NCBI RefSeq assembly: GCF_026965535.1
Contig: NZ_CP114039.1
Location: 6,758,001 to 6,822,000, forward strand
Length of the DNA: 64,000 nt
Direction: 5' to 3'
Origin: Corallococcus sp. NCRR
GTDB taxonomy: Bacteria; Myxococcota; Myxococcia; Myxococcales; Myxococcaceae
The notes under the pieces are model-generated. The model had not been told where the DNA came from and ran no database searches. It saw only the letters and a list, made by a program, of their open reading frames with translations. The position numbers and the translations under genes are program-made. Within the stretch, counting starts at the first letter, position 1; every line of letters starts with the position of its first letter. Positions 34,213 to 42,841 of the stretch are shown piece after piece.

Positions 34213-35391
34213 TCAGACGGGCCGCTGGAACACGCGGTACGTCTTGGAGCGCTGGCCGCCCATGGACTCGATGGCGCGGTTGACCAGGTGGTTGTCCTCC
34301 AGCGTCCAGGAGATTTCCCCGCCCGTGTACCCCAGCTCCTTCGCGGTGCGCAGGGTGTCCAGGTAGAGGATGGCGTCCAGGCCGCGGCGCCGGTAGCCCT
34401 CCTTGATGCCCAGCGTGAGCAGGCGCAGCCGCTTGAGCTTGCGCGACGCCAGCACCAGCTTCACCAGGCCAATGGGCAGGCCGAACGTCGTGAGCCGCCC
34501 GTTGGCCGCCTTGAACGCCGCGTTGGCGTCCGGCAGCGTCATGGAGAAGGCGACGGGCTCGCCCTTCACCTCGGCGATCAGCAACAGCTCCGGACGCACG
34601 ATGGCCTTCATCTCCTTGGCCATGTGGTCGAACTCGCGCTCGGTGAACGGGATGAAGCCCCAGTTCTTCTCCCAGGCCGCGTTGTAGATCTCCTTGATGC
34701 GCGCGACCTCCGCGGGGAAGTCCTTCAGGTTCACCGGGCGCACGGTGACGCCCTCGCGCTGGCGGATCTTCTCCGCGATGCGCGCCACCTTCTCCGGCGG
34801 AGGCGTGGAGGACGACAGCTCCCACGCCCACAGGTCCTTCGCCTTGGTGAAGCCGCACGTCTCCAGCAGGCCCGCGTAGTACGCCGGGTTGTAGGGCATC
34901 ATCAGCGCGGGAGGGCTCTCGTAGCCCTCCACGAGCAGGCCCCAGTCCTGGTTGGAGGAGAAGTTGGCCGGCCCCAGCACGGTGTCGATGCCGCGCGCCT
35001 TCAGCCACGCGCTGGCCGCGTCCAGCAGGCCCCGGGCCACGCCCGCGTCGTTCACGCACTCGAAGAGGCCGAAGAAGCCCTCCTTCGTGCCGTGGAACTC
35101 CATGTGGCGCGGGTTCTTGATGGCCGCCACCCGGCCCACCACGTCCGGCCCGCGGCGCGCGAGGAACAGCTCCACCTCCGCGTAGTCGAAGAAGGGGTTC
35201 TTCTTCGGGTCCAGGAAGTCGCGGCGCTCCATCTCCAGCGGCGGCACCCAGTTCGGGTCGTCACGGTAGAGCGTGTACGGCAGCCGGATGAACGCCGTCC
35301 GGTCCGCCGCGCCGCGCACAGGGGTCACCTGCACGTCGGAGGGCATGGCGGCGGAGGGCGAGGATGCTTCGTGCTGGGCGGGGTGGGCCAT
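34213..35391 (-). CDS. GNAT-fold acyltransferase-like protein (possible ceramide synthase)
   Basis: 392 residues. The N-terminal motif YRDDPNWVPPL and the C-terminal GNAT core (LGIKEGYRRRGLDAILYLDT, then VNRAIESMGG) mark a long two-lobed GNAT family. The gene is 9 bases after the serine-palmitoyltransferase-like gene on the same strand, so both are cotranscribed. Bacterial ceramide synthase described in Caulobacter is a GNAT-type protein encoded near spt, so N-acylation of a sphingoid base is a reasonable inference, not proven here. Confidence 0.8.
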   Translation of the reverse strand: MAHPAQHEASSPSAAMPSDVQVTPVRGAADRTAFIRLPYTLYRDDPNWVPPLEMERRDFLDPKKNPFFDYAEVELFLARRGPDVVGRVAAIKNPRHMEFHGTKEGFFGLFECVNDAGVARGLLDAASAWLKARGIDTVLGPANFSSNQDWGLLVEGYESPPALMMPYNPAYYAGLLETCGFTKAKDLWAWELSSSTPPPEKVARIAEKIRQREGVTVRPVNLKDFPAEVARIKEIYNAAWEKNWGFIPFTEREFDHMAKEMKAIVRPELLLIAEVKGEPVAFSMTLPDANAAFKAANGRLTTFGLPIGLVKLVLASRKLKRLRLLTLGIKEGYRRRGLDAILYLDTLRTAKELGYTGGEISWTLEDNHLVNRAIESMGGQRSKTYRVFQRPV

Positions 35392-35400
35392 GGGTGGGGC

Positions 35401-36954
35401 TCAGTTCCTTTCGGCCGGGTTGCCGTCGGAACCGTCGCTGCCGTTGCGCATGAAGAGCTGCGCGCCCTTCTCCAGGAGCACGCCGCCCAGCTCGCTGCGC
35501 TTCTCCCACAGCTTCTTGGGCGCGCCGCCCAGCCGCCGCAGGTCCTCCGGCTGCAGGTTCGCCGCGCGCCAGGTGAGCTGCTCCACCGCGTCGAAGAACT
35601 TCCCGGCCATCTCCCGCGACGACATCCGCGACAGCTGCTCCAGGCTGAAGCCCTTGTCCGCGAGCAGGCCCGCGCTGCCCGCCGCCCACGTCTCGCTCGC
35701 CTTGTTGCTGCGCACCGCGCTGCCCGGCCGGGCGATCTTCACCGGCTCGTACACCGTGGGGCGCGTCTCCGGGATGACGTTGAGCTTGCGGCCGATCTTC
35801 TCGAAGGTGTCCAGCACCTGATCCAGCTGCGCGTCCGTGTGCGTGGCCATGTAGCTGGTGCGGATGAGCGCGTGGCCCGCCTCCACCGCCGGCGGGATGA
35901 CGGGGTTGGCGAACACGCCCGCCTCGTGCAGCGCGCGCCAGAAGCGGAAGCACTTCACCTGGTCGCCGATGTGCACCGGCACCACCGGCGTCACCGACAC
36001 GCCCGTGTCGAAGCCCATGGCGCGGAAGCCGTTGTGCATCTTCTCCGCGATGTCCAGCAGGCGCTCGCGGCGCTGCGGCTCCGCCTCGATGATCTCCGTG
36101 GCCTTGAGCGCCGCCGCGATGGACGCGGGCGTCATGGACGCGGAGAAGATGACCGAGCGCGCCTTGTGGCGGATGTAGTTGATGACCTCGAAGGGGCCCG
36201 CGAGCACGCCGCCCAGCGACGCGAAGCTCTTGGAGAACGTGCCCATCACCAGGTCCACGTCCTTCTCCAGCCCGAAGTACTCGGAGGTGCCCCGGCCCAG
36301 CTCGCCCAGCACGCCCATGGCGTGGGCGTCGTCCGTCATCACGCGGGCGTTGTACTGCTTGGACAGCTCCACGATGCGGGGCAGGTTGCAGACGTCGCCC
36401 TCCATGGAGAACACGCCGTCCGTGACGATGATCTTCCCGGCGCCCGGCTCCGCCGCGGCGAGCAGCTGCTCCAGGTGATCCATGTCGTTGTGGCGGAACT
36501 TGCGCTCGGTCGCGAACGACAGGCGCACGCCGTCCACCAGCGACGCGTGGTTCGCGCGGTCGCTGAACACGATGTCGTGCCGGCCCAGGATGGACGCCAG
36601 CGCCAGGTTCGTCTGGAACCCGGTGGAGATGACGATGGCCGCCTCGCGGTTGAGGAACTTCGCCAGCCGCGCCTCCAGCTCCTCATGCAGCGCCAGCGTG
36701 CCGTTGAGCAGGCGCGAACCGGAGCACGTGGTGCCGAACTTCTCCGTGGCCTTGATGGCCGCTTCCTTCACGCGCGGATCCGCCGACAGGCCCAGGTAGT
36801 TGTTCGAGCCCACCATGATGACCCGCCGCCCCTCGATCTCCACCTCCGTGGCGCCGTGCGACGCCTCGATGGCCCGGAAGTACGGATACAGCCCCGTGGC
36901 CTTGGCGATGCGGTAGTCCTTCCAGGTACGGCACTTGTCGAACACGTCGCTCAT
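35401..36954 (-). CDS. Serine palmitoyltransferase-like PLP enzyme with C-terminal extension
   Basis: 517 residues from the ATG at 36954. Alpha-oxoamine synthase family: SNNYLGLSADPRV, GSRLLNGTLALHEELE, DDAHAMGVLG and the PLP-lysine motif GTFSKSFASLGG. Family members are usually about 400 residues; this one carries about 110 extra residues after 400 (helical, ending in a Gly/Asp/Ser tail). Candidates are serine palmitoyltransferase (sphingolipids), KBL or AONS; the GNAT neighbour and the lipid-transport genes favour the first. A strong promoter lies at 37071-37099. Confidence 0.85.
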   Translation of the reverse strand: MSDVFDKCRTWKDYRIAKATGLYPYFRAIEASHGATEVEIEGRRVIMVGSNNYLGLSADPRVKEAAIKATEKFGTTCSGSRLLNGTLALHEELEARLAKFLNREAAIVISTGFQTNLALASILGRHDIVFSDRANHASLVDGVRLSFATERKFRHNDMDHLEQLLAAAEPGAGKIIVTDGVFSMEGDVCNLPRIVELSKQYNARVMTDDAHAMGVLGELGRGTSEYFGLEKDVDLVMGTFSKSFASLGGVLAGPFEVINYIRHKARSVIFSASMTPASIAAALKATEIIEAEPQRRERLLDIAEKMHNGFRAMGFDTGVSVTPVVPVHIGDQVKCFRFWRALHEAGVFANPVIPPAVEAGHALIRTSYMATHTDAQLDQVLDTFEKIGRKLNVIPETRPTVYEPVKIARPGSAVRSNKASETWAAGSAGLLADKGFSLEQLSRMSSREMAGKFFDAVEQLTWRAANLQPEDLRRLGGAPKKLWEKRSELGGVLLEKGAQLFMRNGSDGSDGNPAERN

Positions 36955-37070
36955 GGTGGTCTTTCTTACGCGTCGGGGGGTGTGGATCCGAGCCGCTTTC
37001 CATGTGCAGGGCGCGTTCCAAGTTCGGATTGCCCGGCCGCGCGAACACCCAGGGGTACGACGCGAGGGGG

Positions 37071-37099
37071 TCAATAAAGAGGGAAATCCGCACTGTCAA
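37071..37099 (-). promoter_or_regulatory. Sigma-70-type promoter for the spt-like operon
   Basis: On the minus strand a consensus -35 TTGACA (37099-37094), a 17-base spacer and a -10 TATTGA (37076-37071) point at the serine-palmitoyltransferase-like gene, with transcription expected to begin near 37064. It is the best consensus promoter seen in the window. Confidence 0.7.
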
Positions 37100-37160
37100 G
37101 GCGGGGACGGTTCCATCGCAGCCGGTGTGGGGCATCCGTGTCAGGGCGCGCCTTGACAGT
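37092..37160. repeat. 12-bp inverted repeat covering both -35 regions
   Basis: ACTGTCAAGGCG (37092-37103) and CGCCTTGACAGT (37149-37160) are perfect inverted copies 45 bases apart. Each contains TTGACA in the outward direction of one of the two divergent operons. The plus-strand copy lacks a good -10. It may be a shared operator as well as paired -35 elements. Confidence 0.65.
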
Positions 37161-37334
37161 CATGCCGCATTGGTGGCACGCCGCGCCCCCGGGCCTTCGT
37201 TCGCCAGTGGATGCTTCCGCACCCAGGGCACACATGGGTTCACACGGGGAATGGGTTCCGAGGGGCCGTCTGTTCCGGGGGCCTGGATCGTGGCCGGCTT
37301 ATTGCTTTGCCGGCCAGCATCAGAGGAGCAGACG

Positions 37335-39866
37335 GTGTCTCAAGCACGACGGCAGCGGTGGTTCGAGGGCTTCATCCAGGCAGCGATGTCGCGCCCCTGG
37401 CAGGTGCTGCTCGCCGTCGCCCTGGTGACGGTCGCGGCGGGCTTCTTCGCCTCGCGGCTGGAGTTCCGGGGGTCCTTCGTGGAGCTCCTCCCGGAGGGTG
37501 CCCCGGAGGTCCGGGATCTGACACGCGTGTCAGAGAAGGCGGGTGGAGACGGCTACCTGGTCATCATGGCCAAGGGGGCGGCCCCGGAGGCCCTGAAGGC
37601 CTACGCCACGGAGTTCCAGCGGCGCCTGGAGGCCCTGCCGACCGTCCGCTACGTCGAGCACCACTATGACGTGGCCTTCTTCCGCCGCCACGGCCTGCTT
37701 CTCCTACCCACGGCGGAGGTCGCCTCCCTGCGTCAGGACCTGGAGGCCCGCGTCCGCTACGAGAAGGAGCGCGCGAGCCCCCTCTTCGTGGACCTGGGCA
37801 CGGAGGAGGCGCCGCCCACCTTCGAGGAGATCGCCAGGAAGCACACCCCGGACACGGCGCTGCCGGAGACGCTGGCGAACAAGGAGGGCACCGAGGTCTA
37901 CCTGATGATCAAGCCGTCGGGGACGGCGGGGGACCTGGAGTTCGCGCGCAACTTCGTGGCCACGGTGTTCGACACGGGCCGCACGCTCGCGGCGGAGAAG
38001 TACCCGGGCGTGACGCTGGAGGCGACGGGCAACTTCCAGAACCGCATCGAGGAGGACGCGGTGATGCGCCGCGACCTGTCCAACGCGGGCCTGTTGTCCG
38101 CGCTCATCGCCGTGGGCCTCATCCTGCTGGCCACCCGGCGCATCTCCGCGCTGGCGGTGGTGGGCGTGCCGGTGATGGTGGGGCTGGTGCTGACGTTCGC
38201 GTTCGCGCAGGGCGCCATCGGCCACCTCAACATCGTGACGGGCTTCCTCGTCGCCATCCTCATCGGCCTGGGCATCGAGTACGGCGTCCACCTGGCCATG
38301 CGCTACTGGGAGGAGCGCGAGCAGCACGGCGTGAAGGAGGCGCTCACGGCGGCGGTGCGCGGCACCTTCAGCGGGGCGCTCACGTCCGCCTTCACCAACG
38401 CGGCGGCCTTCTTCGTGCTGGTGCTGGCGCAGTTCCACGCCTTCCAGCAGTTCGGCCTGCTCGCGGGCGTGGGCGTGCTGATGGCGGTGCTGTCCGCGTA
38501 CGCGCTGGGCCCGTCGCTGCTCGCCATCGCGGAGCGCATCCGCCCGTTCCGCCGTGACGCGGCGCCCGCCGCCCAGGCCTCCGCGCCCGCCGCGGCTCAG
38601 AACGCCGAGCAGGCCCCGGCTCCGGCGAAGGAGTGGCGGCGCTGGCCCACGGGCGTCATCGTCGCGGTGGCGCTGTCGGTGGTGGGCTTCGCGGCGTACT
38701 CGGTGGGCATCGCGCCCCGGCTGGGCTTCGAGACCAACCTGCGCAACCTGAAGGGCGACTCGCCGGCGTCGCGGCTGGATGATCACATCACGGAGCAGAT
38801 CGGCTCGCCGCTGAACCCCGCCATCCTCGCCGTGGACACGCTGGAGCAGGTCCGCGAGGTGGAGGCCGTCATCGCCCAGGTGAAGGCGAAGAACGGCGCC
38901 AACTCCGTGTTCCTTCGCACCGCGTCGTTGAGCGACCTGGTGCCCTCCGACGTGGCGGGCCACGAGGCGGAGATGGACGGCATCCGGACGCTGCTGGACG
39001 GGCTGCCGAAGTCCGCCCAAGAGGACCCGCGCGTGAAGGACCTGCGGGAGATGGTGGACGCGAAGCCCTACGGCCTGGACCAGCTGCCGGTGGAGGCGCG
39101 CCGCCGCTTCGAGGCGCTGGACGGCAAGGGGATGTTCCTCCTGCTCTTCCCGTCCGTGTCCAACTACGACACCCAGGACCTGAACCGCTGGGCGGGGCAG
39201 CTGAACGAGGTGATCGCCGGGGCGAAGGAGAAGGGCATCGACCTGGCGGTGCTGGACAGCAACCGCATCGCCGCGCGCATCTTCAGCCTGGTGCGCGGGG
39301 ACGGGCCGTTCATCCTCTGGTCCGCGGCGGTGGTGGTGTTCCTGGTCATCCTCGCCAGCCTGCGCAGCTTCAAGCGCGCGCTGCTGGTGGCGGGCCCGCT
39401 GTTCCTGGGCATGACGTGCCTGGCGGGCGGCATGTACCTGTTCGACGTCCAGCTCAACTTCATCAACGCGGTGGTGCTGCCCAACCTGCTGGCCATCGCG
39501 GTGGACAACTCGGTGCACCTGTTCCACCGGTACGAGGAAGAGGGCCCCGGGTCGCTGGGCCGGGTGGTGCGCAACACCGGCTTCGCGGCGGTGGTGGCGA
39601 CCTTGTCCAACGCGGCGGGCTACGGAGCGCTCCTCGTGGCGAACCACCAGGGCTTGCGCAGCATCGGACAGATTGCCCTACTGGGGGTCGTGAGCACCTT
39701 CCTGGGAACGACGGTGTTCTTCCCGGCGATGCTGGCGCTGTTGGAGCGGTGGAAGGGGCGGCGGTCCGCGGTGGCGCCGGAGACGGGCGCGGTGGTGCGG
39801 AGCCTCAATCTCGGGGGGGCCGGCGAGCTGCCGGCCGAGTCGCCGGGGGAGCGCAAATCGGCGTGA
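37335..39866 (+). CDS. RND/MMPL-family lipid transporter, HpnN-like
   Basis: 843 residues from a GTG with GAGGAG 6 bases upstream. Two copies of the RND unit: TM1 (about 22-40) with a large periplasmic loop, five clustered TMs (about 255-400), then a second half with TM near 435-455, another loop, and TMs near 655-820 (LNFINAVVLPNLLAIAVDNS holds the RND membrane Asp). The size and layout match HpnN/MmpL exporters of hopanoids and other lipids. It overlaps the PAP2 gene by 4 bases. Confidence 0.88.
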   Translation: MSQARRQRWFEGFIQAAMSRPWQVLLAVALVTVAAGFFASRLEFRGSFVELLPEGAPEVRDLTRVSEKAGGDGYLVIMAKGAAPEALKAYATEFQRRLEALPTVRYVEHHYDVAFFRRHGLLLLPTAEVASLRQDLEARVRYEKERASPLFVDLGTEEAPPTFEEIARKHTPDTALPETLANKEGTEVYLMIKPSGTAGDLEFARNFVATVFDTGRTLAAEKYPGVTLEATGNFQNRIEEDAVMRRDLSNAGLLSALIAVGLILLATRRISALAVVGVPVMVGLVLTFAFAQGAIGHLNIVTGFLVAILIGLGIEYGVHLAMRYWEEREQHGVKEALTAAVRGTFSGALTSAFTNAAAFFVLVLAQFHAFQQFGLLAGVGVLMAVLSAYALGPSLLAIAERIRPFRRDAAPAAQASAPAAAQNAEQAPAPAKEWRRWPTGVIVAVALSVVGFAAYSVGIAPRLGFETNLRNLKGDSPASRLDDHITEQIGSPLNPAILAVDTLEQVREVEAVIAQVKAKNGANSVFLRTASLSDLVPSDVAGHEAEMDGIRTLLDGLPKSAQEDPRVKDLREMVDAKPYGLDQLPVEARRRFEALDGKGMFLLLFPSVSNYDTQDLNRWAGQLNEVIAGAKEKGIDLAVLDSNRIAARIFSLVRGDGPFILWSAAVVVFLVILASLRSFKRALLVAGPLFLGMTCLAGGMYLFDVQLNFINAVVLPNLLAIAVDNSVHLFHRYEEEGPGSLGRVVRNTGFAAVVATLSNAAGYGALLVANHQGLRSIGQIALLGVVSTFLGTTVFFPAMLALLERWKGRRSAVAPETGAVVRSLNLGGAGELPAESPGERKSA

Positions 39867-40843
39867 GCATCTGGTCATTCAGCGAAGGCCGCGTGCGGCC
39901 CCTCGTGACGTCATCGGACGAAGCGCTCGTGCGCTTCCGGCAGGTGGACCTCGTCCTCATGGCGGCCTGCTCGGTGGCCGCCCTGATGTGCGTGGGCCCG
40001 GCCCGCTGGGCGCCGCACTCCGGCCGCAACGCGCTCCTCTTCCTCTTCTTCGCGCTGGGCCTGCCGGCCATGCGCATGCTGGAGGCGCGCTTCCCGCGCC
40101 ACCACCTCATCGCCATCGTGGCGGACTTCTGGCTCCTGCCGGTGTCGGCGCTGGCCCACGGGTGGCTGGGTCCCATCGTGGACTGGATGAACCCGCTGCT
40201 GAAGGACGCGCAGCTCGTCGCGGTGGATCAGAAGCTGTTCGGCTTCCAGGCCGCGGTGGCGCTGGCGCACGTGGTGCCGCCCTGGGCCAACGACGTGCTG
40301 ATGCTCTGCTACTACGGGCACTTCATCTGGCCGCTGCTGCTGGGCGTCTACCTGTACGCCCGGGGCAGGGGGGCCACTCCCGGCTTCGACGAGTACCTCC
40401 TGGGGCTGGGCCTGCTCCTGGGCTTCAACTACGCGGCGTACTCGCTGGTGCCCGCGGTGGGGCCCCGGTACTTCCTCATTGGCGCGTTCGACAGTCCGGC
40501 GACGCAGGGGTGGATCCTCACGCCGCTCCTGGAGTCCATGATGCGCACGCCGGTGTACACCCGGGACTGCTTCCCGTCCGGGCACACCGGGGTGATGCTG
40601 GTGGTGCTCTTCTATGCGTTCCGGTTCGCCCGGCGCTTCTTCTGGGTGATGCTCTTCCCGGGCATGGGGCTCATCTTCGCGACGCTGGCGGGGCGCTTCC
40701 ACTACGCCATCGACCTCGTCTGCGCGGTGCCCCTGGTGCTGGTGGTGACGGGGCTGGCGCTGGCCCTGTCCCGGTCCGCCCGGCAGCGCGCGGTGGAACA
40801 GGGCGCGCGTTCCGTGCCCGCGGACGCTATCGTCCGGCCCTGA
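39863..40843 (+). CDS. PAP2-superfamily membrane protein
   Basis: 326 residues from a GTG overlapping the RND gene. Six or more hydrophobic segments. The PAP2 catalytic motifs are CFPSGHTGVM (His) and AGRFHYAIDL (His and Asp), with GPRYF in the first motif position. The spacing recalls the PAP2_3 group that includes inositol-phosphoceramide synthases as well as lipid phosphatases. With a sphingolipid-type operon divergent to it, a head-group or lipid-phosphate reaction on a sphingolipid is conceivable; plain phosphatidate phosphatase is the simpler choice. Confidence 0.85.
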   Translation: MSIWSFSEGRVRPLVTSSDEALVRFRQVDLVLMAACSVAALMCVGPARWAPHSGRNALLFLFFALGLPAMRMLEARFPRHHLIAIVADFWLLPVSALAHGWLGPIVDWMNPLLKDAQLVAVDQKLFGFQAAVALAHVVPPWANDVLMLCYYGHFIWPLLLGVYLYARGRGATPGFDEYLLGLGLLLGFNYAAYSLVPAVGPRYFLIGAFDSPATQGWILTPLLESMMRTPVYTRDCFPSGHTGVMLVVLFYAFRFARRFFWVMLFPGMGLIFATLAGRFHYAIDLVCAVPLVLVVTGLALALSRSARQRAVEQGARSVPADAIVRP

Positions 40844-40906
40844 ACCGCCAGCCGGTCGCCCCGGGGTTCGGGGTGGACGTGCGCTGGCCTTTTAGAGGCC
40901 TGACCC

Positions 40907-42106
40907 ATGTCCCCCCGGCCCGTGCTCGCGCAGCGCGTCTCCCGCTTCGGCACCACCGTCTTCTCCGAGTTCAGCGCGCTGGCCCTGAAGCACCAGGCCG
41001 TGAACCTGGGGCAGGGCTTCCCGGACTTCGACGGGCCGGACGCCGTGAAGGAAGCGGCGTGGAAGGCCATCCAGGGCGGCGTCAACCAGTACGCCCCCGG
41101 CGTGGGCGCCAAGGACCTGCGCAACGCCATCTCCGAGCACGCGCAGCGCTTCTACAACCACGCCGTGGACCCGGACACCATGGTCACCGTCACCAGCGGC
41201 GCGACGGAGGCCATCCTCGACGTCATCCTGGGCCTGGTCGACCCTGGCGACGAGGTGGTGGCCTTCGAGCCGTTCTACGACTCGTACGACGCCAACATCG
41301 CCTTCGCGGGCGCCACGCCGCGCTACGTGCCGCTGCGCCCGCCGGACGCGGAGCACGCCACCTGGTGGTTCGACCGGGACGAGGTGCGCGCCGCCTTCGG
41401 TCCGAAGACGCGGCTGCTCATCCTCAACTCGCCGCACAACCCCACGGGCAAGGTCTTCACCCGCGAGGAGCTGGAGTTCCTGGGCAACCTCTGCGCCGAA
41501 TACGACGTGAAGGTGCTGGCGGATGAGGTCTACGAGCACATCGTCTTCGCCCCCGCGCGCCACATCCGCGCGGCCACGGTGCCGGTGCTCGCGGACCGCA
41601 CGGTGACGGTAAGCAGCGCGGGCAAGTCCTTCAGCCTGACGGGGTGGAAGATCGGCTGGATCATCGCGCTGCCGCCGCTGCGGGATGCCGTGCAGCGCGC
41701 GCACCAGTTCGTCACCTTCGCCACCGCGTCGCCGTTCCAGGCGGCCATGGCCGTGGCGCTGAGGCTTCCGGACAGCTACTTCCAGGAGCTGACGGCGCTC
41801 TACACCGCCAAGCGTGAACGGCTGCTCACGGGCCTGCGTCAGGCGGGCCTCCAGGCCTTCTCCCCGGAGGGCAGCTACTTCATCCTCGCGGACATCCGCG
41901 GCTACGGGTTCGACGATGACGTCGCGTTCTGCCGGCACCTGGTGACGGAGGTGGGCGTGGCGGGCATCCCGCCCAGCGTCTTCTACGGTCCGGAGCACCG
42001 GCACCTGGGACAGCGCTTCGCGCGCTTCGCCTTCTGCAAGACGGAGGGCGTGCTGGACGAAGCCGTGCGCCGCCTGCGCGAGAAGCTGCCCGCCCTCAAG
42101 CGCTGA
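40907..42106 (+). CDS. Class I/II PLP aminotransferase (kynurenine/methionine aminotransferase-like)
   Basis: 399 residues. Fold-type I aminotransferase: NLGQGFPDFDGP at the N-terminus, VTSGATEAI, NSPHNPTGKVF, DEVYEHIVF and the PLP-binding SSAGKSFSLTGWKIGW. The N-terminal signature and length fit the KAT/YbdL/cysteine-conjugate beta-lyase group, which transaminates methionine, glutamine or aromatic amino acids. Substrate not decidable. It precedes a methyltransferase gene by 15 bases. Confidence 0.92.
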   Translation: MSPRPVLAQRVSRFGTTVFSEFSALALKHQAVNLGQGFPDFDGPDAVKEAAWKAIQGGVNQYAPGVGAKDLRNAISEHAQRFYNHAVDPDTMVTVTSGATEAILDVILGLVDPGDEVVAFEPFYDSYDANIAFAGATPRYVPLRPPDAEHATWWFDRDEVRAAFGPKTRLLILNSPHNPTGKVFTREELEFLGNLCAEYDVKVLADEVYEHIVFAPARHIRAATVPVLADRTVTVSSAGKSFSLTGWKIGWIIALPPLRDAVQRAHQFVTFATASPFQAAMAVALRLPDSYFQELTALYTAKRERLLTGLRQAGLQAFSPEGSYFILADIRGYGFDDDVAFCRHLVTEVGVAGIPPSVFYGPEHRHLGQRFARFAFCKTEGVLDEAVRRLREKLPALKR

Positions 42107-42121
42107 CGGGCCCCCCTGTCC

Positions 42122-42841
42122 GTGGACGACTTCTTCGGAGAGCTGTACCTGCGCAGCACGTTGCCGTACCTCTCCGAGGCGGTGACGGCCCGGGAAGTCG
42201 AGTACCTGTCCCGGGCGTTCGCGGACGTGGAGGGCCCGGTGGTGGACCTGGGCTGCGGCCACGGGCGGCACGCGGCGCGGCTCAACACGGAGGGCGCGCT
42301 CGCGGGCAGGGTGGTGGGCCTGGAGCTGGATCCGCTGTCCCTGCGCCTGCGCCGCCCCGGCTTCCCCGTGGTGCGGGGCGACCTGCGGGCGCTGCCCTTC
42401 CAGGACGCGACCCTGGGGGGCGCCTACGCCTGGTATTCGACACTCTTCGCCTTCAGCGACGCGGAGCATGTCCAGGTGCTGCGCGAGGTGGCTCGGGCGC
42501 TCAAGCCCGGCGGACGGCTGGTGTTCCAGACGGTGCCCTACGAGCGGCTGGCCGGAAGTCCGGGCGCGTCGTTCCGCGAGCGGTTACCGGATGGGAGTCT
42601 CCTGGAGGAGGAGAGCCGCTTCGACGCGACGCGTGGAAGGGATGTCGGGCAGCGTCAGCTCACCTTGTCTGACGGTCGTGTCCTGCGAGCGGCGTACACC
42701 CTTCGTTACTATCCTCTTGCGGAACTGAAGGGGCTGTTGGAAAGCACGGGCTTTTCGGTGCAGTGGGTGCACGGCGGTCTGGATGGAGCGCCGGTGTCAC
42801 CCGAGTCGACCGACCTCATCGTGGGAGCCGGGCGCCGGTGA
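42122..42841 (+). CDS. Class I SAM-dependent methyltransferase
   Basis: 239 residues from a GTG. SAM-binding motif I VVDLGCGHGRHAAR (about residues 40-53), motif II acidic residue in GLELDP, and motif IV-like GGAYAWYSTLFAF. Methyltransf_11/25-type core followed by a beta-rich C-terminal part. Substrate unknown. The TGA overlaps the next GTG. Confidence 0.88.
   Translation: MDDFFGELYLRSTLPYLSEAVTAREVEYLSRAFADVEGPVVDLGCGHGRHAARLNTEGALAGRVVGLELDPLSLRLRRPGFPVVRGDLRALPFQDATLGGAYAWYSTLFAFSDAEHVQVLREVARALKPGGRLVFQTVPYERLAGSPGASFRERLPDGSLLEEESRFDATRGRDVGQRQLTLSDGRVLRAAYTLRYYPLAELKGLLESTGFSVQWVHGGLDGAPVSPESTDLIVGAGRR

Larger units (their letters stand above)
36955..37334. other. Divergent intergenic region, 380 bp
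   Basis: Holds the promoter region of the minus-strand spt-like operon and the plus-strand RND operon. No coding frame is supported: the open frame running in from 37002 lacks coding character until the GTG at 37335. The main features are a sigma-70-type promoter and a spaced inverted repeat, listed separately. Confidence 0.7.

Noticed and set aside
34159-37077. A 972-codon plus-strand open frame
   Set aside because: It covers the GNAT and Spt-like genes on the other strand, which have clear motifs; its own protein has none.
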